Source of the DNA: JAKAXS01 sp041940525
Lineage (GTDB): Bacteria; Pseudomonadota; Alphaproteobacteria; Rhizobiales; Hyphomicrobiaceae
Assembly (NCBI GenBank): GCA_041940525.1
Contig: JBGTSB010000085.1
Coordinates: 1-7,208 of the forward strand
Length of the DNA: 7,208 bases
Direction: 5' to 3'
The first letter of the stretch is position 1, and each line of letters opens with the position of its first letter. Position numbers and translations under genes: made by a program. This document shows positions 6,224 through 7,208 of the stretch, one piece after another. The notes beneath the pieces are model-generated. The model had not been told where the DNA came from. It made no database searches and saw only the letters and a program-made list of their open reading frames with translations.

Positions 6224-7208
6224 ATGACGCAAGCTTACCAGAATGGCCTCGATAAGAACCCGGCCAACTATCAACCTCTCACGCCTATCACGATGTTATC
6301 GCGCGCAGCGCTCGTTTATCCGGACCACACGGCAATTATTCACGGGAACCAGCGGTATTCATACGCGGAGTTCTACGAGCGGTGCCGGAAGCTGGCCTCG
6401 CAGCTGGCCGCCGCGGGAGTTGGGCCGGGCGACACGGTCTCGGTCATGCTGTCGAATACGCCGCCGATGTTGGAAGCGCATTTTGCCGTGCCGATGATTG
6501 GGGCGGTTCTGCACTGCATAAACACGCGGCTTGATGCGCCGATCATTGCCTTCCAGCTCGATCATGCCGAGACCAAGGTTCTGATCGCGGACCGGGAGTT
6601 TTCAAAGGCGTTGGTTCCGGCACTGGCGGAAGCGTCGGTCTCGCCGCAGATCATCGACTATAACGATCTGGAGTTTCCGCAAGAGGGCGAGGCGCTGTCG
6701 GGGCTGGACTACGAAGCCTGGATCTCGGGTGGCGATGGCTCTTTTGCTTGGCGCATGCCCGAGGATGAGTGGGAAGCGATCAGCCTGAACTACACCTCGG
6801 GGACGACGGGCAATCCGAAAGGCGTCGTCTACCATCATCGAGGTGCCGCTCTGATGTGCTACGCCAACATCATCAACACCGGTATGGCGAAGCATCCTGT
6901 CTATCTCTGGACGCTGCCGATGTTTCATTGCAACGGCTGGTGCTTCACTTGGGCCTTGGCGACGGTCGGTGGCACGCATGTCTGTCTGCGCTGGGTCCGG
7001 GCGAAGGCGATGTATGATGCCATTGCCGATCATGGCGTGACGCATATTTCCGGGGCGCCGGTCGTGATGGCGACGATGCTCAACGCAAAGCCGGAGGAGA
7101 AACGGGATTTCCCACAGACCGTGTCGTTCAACCATGCCGCTGCGCCCCCGCCGGTGGCCGTGATGGATGCCATGGGCGATGCCGGTTTCCACCTCACTCA
7201 CCTTTATG
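6224..7208 (+). CDS. Acyl-CoA synthetase (AMP-forming), 5' part of gene
   Basis: The first 328 codons of an ATP-dependent acid:CoA ligase of the ANL superfamily, which forms an acyl-adenylate and then the acyl-CoA thioester in the cytoplasm. The N-terminus NPANYQPLTPITMLSRAALVYPDHTAIIHG and the motif LPMFHCNGWCFTW (231-243) place it with the medium-chain acyl-CoA synthetase/3-methylthiopropionyl-CoA ligase (DmdB-like) subgroup, whose members run to about 540 residues. The ATP-binding P-loop YTSGTTGNPKG is at 190-200, and AAAPPP (305-310) is the conserved block before the adenine-binding motif. The window ends just after HLTHLY, where family members continue GLTE, so the AMP-binding end, hinge and catalytic lysine are outside. 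The ATG at 6224 fits family N-termini, but only a poor GGACC-like site precedes it. Substrate (fatty, aromatic or methylthio acid) cannot be decided. It is divergent from the DUF4170 gene. Confidence 0.93.
   Translation, partial: MTQAYQNGLDKNPANYQPLTPITMLSRAALVYPDHTAIIHGNQRYSYAEFYERCRKLASQLAAAGVGPGDTVSVMLSNTPPMLEAHFAVPMIGAVLHCINTRLDAPIIAFQLDHAETKVLIADREFSKALVPALAEASVSPQIIDYNDLEFPQEGEALSGLDYEAWISGGDGSFAWRMPEDEWEAISLNYTSGTTGNPKGVVYHHRGAALMCYANIINTGMAKHPVYLWTLPMFHCNGWCFTWALATVGGTHVCLRWVRAKAMYDAIADHGVTHISGAPVVMATMLNAKPEEKRDFPQTVSFNHAAAPPPVAVMDAMGDAGFHLTHLY

Noticed and set aside
6602..7201. 199-residue open frame on the minus strand, antisense to the acyl-CoA synthetase gene
   Set aside because: The plus strand carries a clear ANL-family protein over its whole length. 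The antisense translation is Arg/His-rich with no domain and is a codon-bias shadow.

Overview
The window looks like ordinary chromosomal DNA from a free-living alphaproteobacterium. The evidence is an AdoCbl-dependent ribonucleotide reductase of the long alphaproteobacterial type, a bacterial NDUFA12 homologue (a complex I accessory subunit largely confined to alphaproteobacteria and mitochondria), and the small families DUF2155 and DUF4170, both typical of that class. A Hyphomicrobiales/Rhodospirillales-like origin is plausible but is inference. No tRNA, rRNA, CRISPR array, insertion sequence or phage gene was seen.

Layout. Positions 1-2253 (minus) hold the first 751 codons of nrdJ, whose 3' part lies beyond the left edge. 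Positions 2254-2852 are a 599-bp divergent intergenic region with no convincing gene. It contains a tandem pair of NrdR-box-like palindromes exactly 31 bp apart centre to centre (2543-2558 and 2574-2589), and between these and nrdJ a possibly structured leader. On the plus strand follow an NDUFA12-family gene (2853-3251) and a secreted DUF2155 gene (about 3324-3827), probably cotranscribed. The DUF2155 gene converges on an MsbA-type ABC exporter (3830-5668, minus) with only 2 bp between the stop codons. Upstream of the exporter on the same strand is a DUF4170 gene (5769-6011). A 212-bp divergent region (6012-6223) has a sigma70-like promoter candidate for the DUF4170/exporter pair. An acyl-CoA synthetase gene (6224 to the right edge, plus) begins there and is cut by the window end.

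How the genes fit together. NrdJ supplies deoxyribonucleotides under B12-dependent, oxygen-independent chemistry, and the NrdR boxes would let the dNTP/ATP-sensing repressor NrdR control it. The NDUFA12/DUF2155 pair belongs to respiratory and envelope biology. The DUF4170/exporter pair probably concerns lipid or lipid A transport across the inner membrane. The acyl-CoA synthetase activates a carboxylic acid for degradation. The window is mostly housekeeping. The most noteworthy non-coding signal is the NrdR operator pair lying about 290 bp upstream of the nrdJ start.
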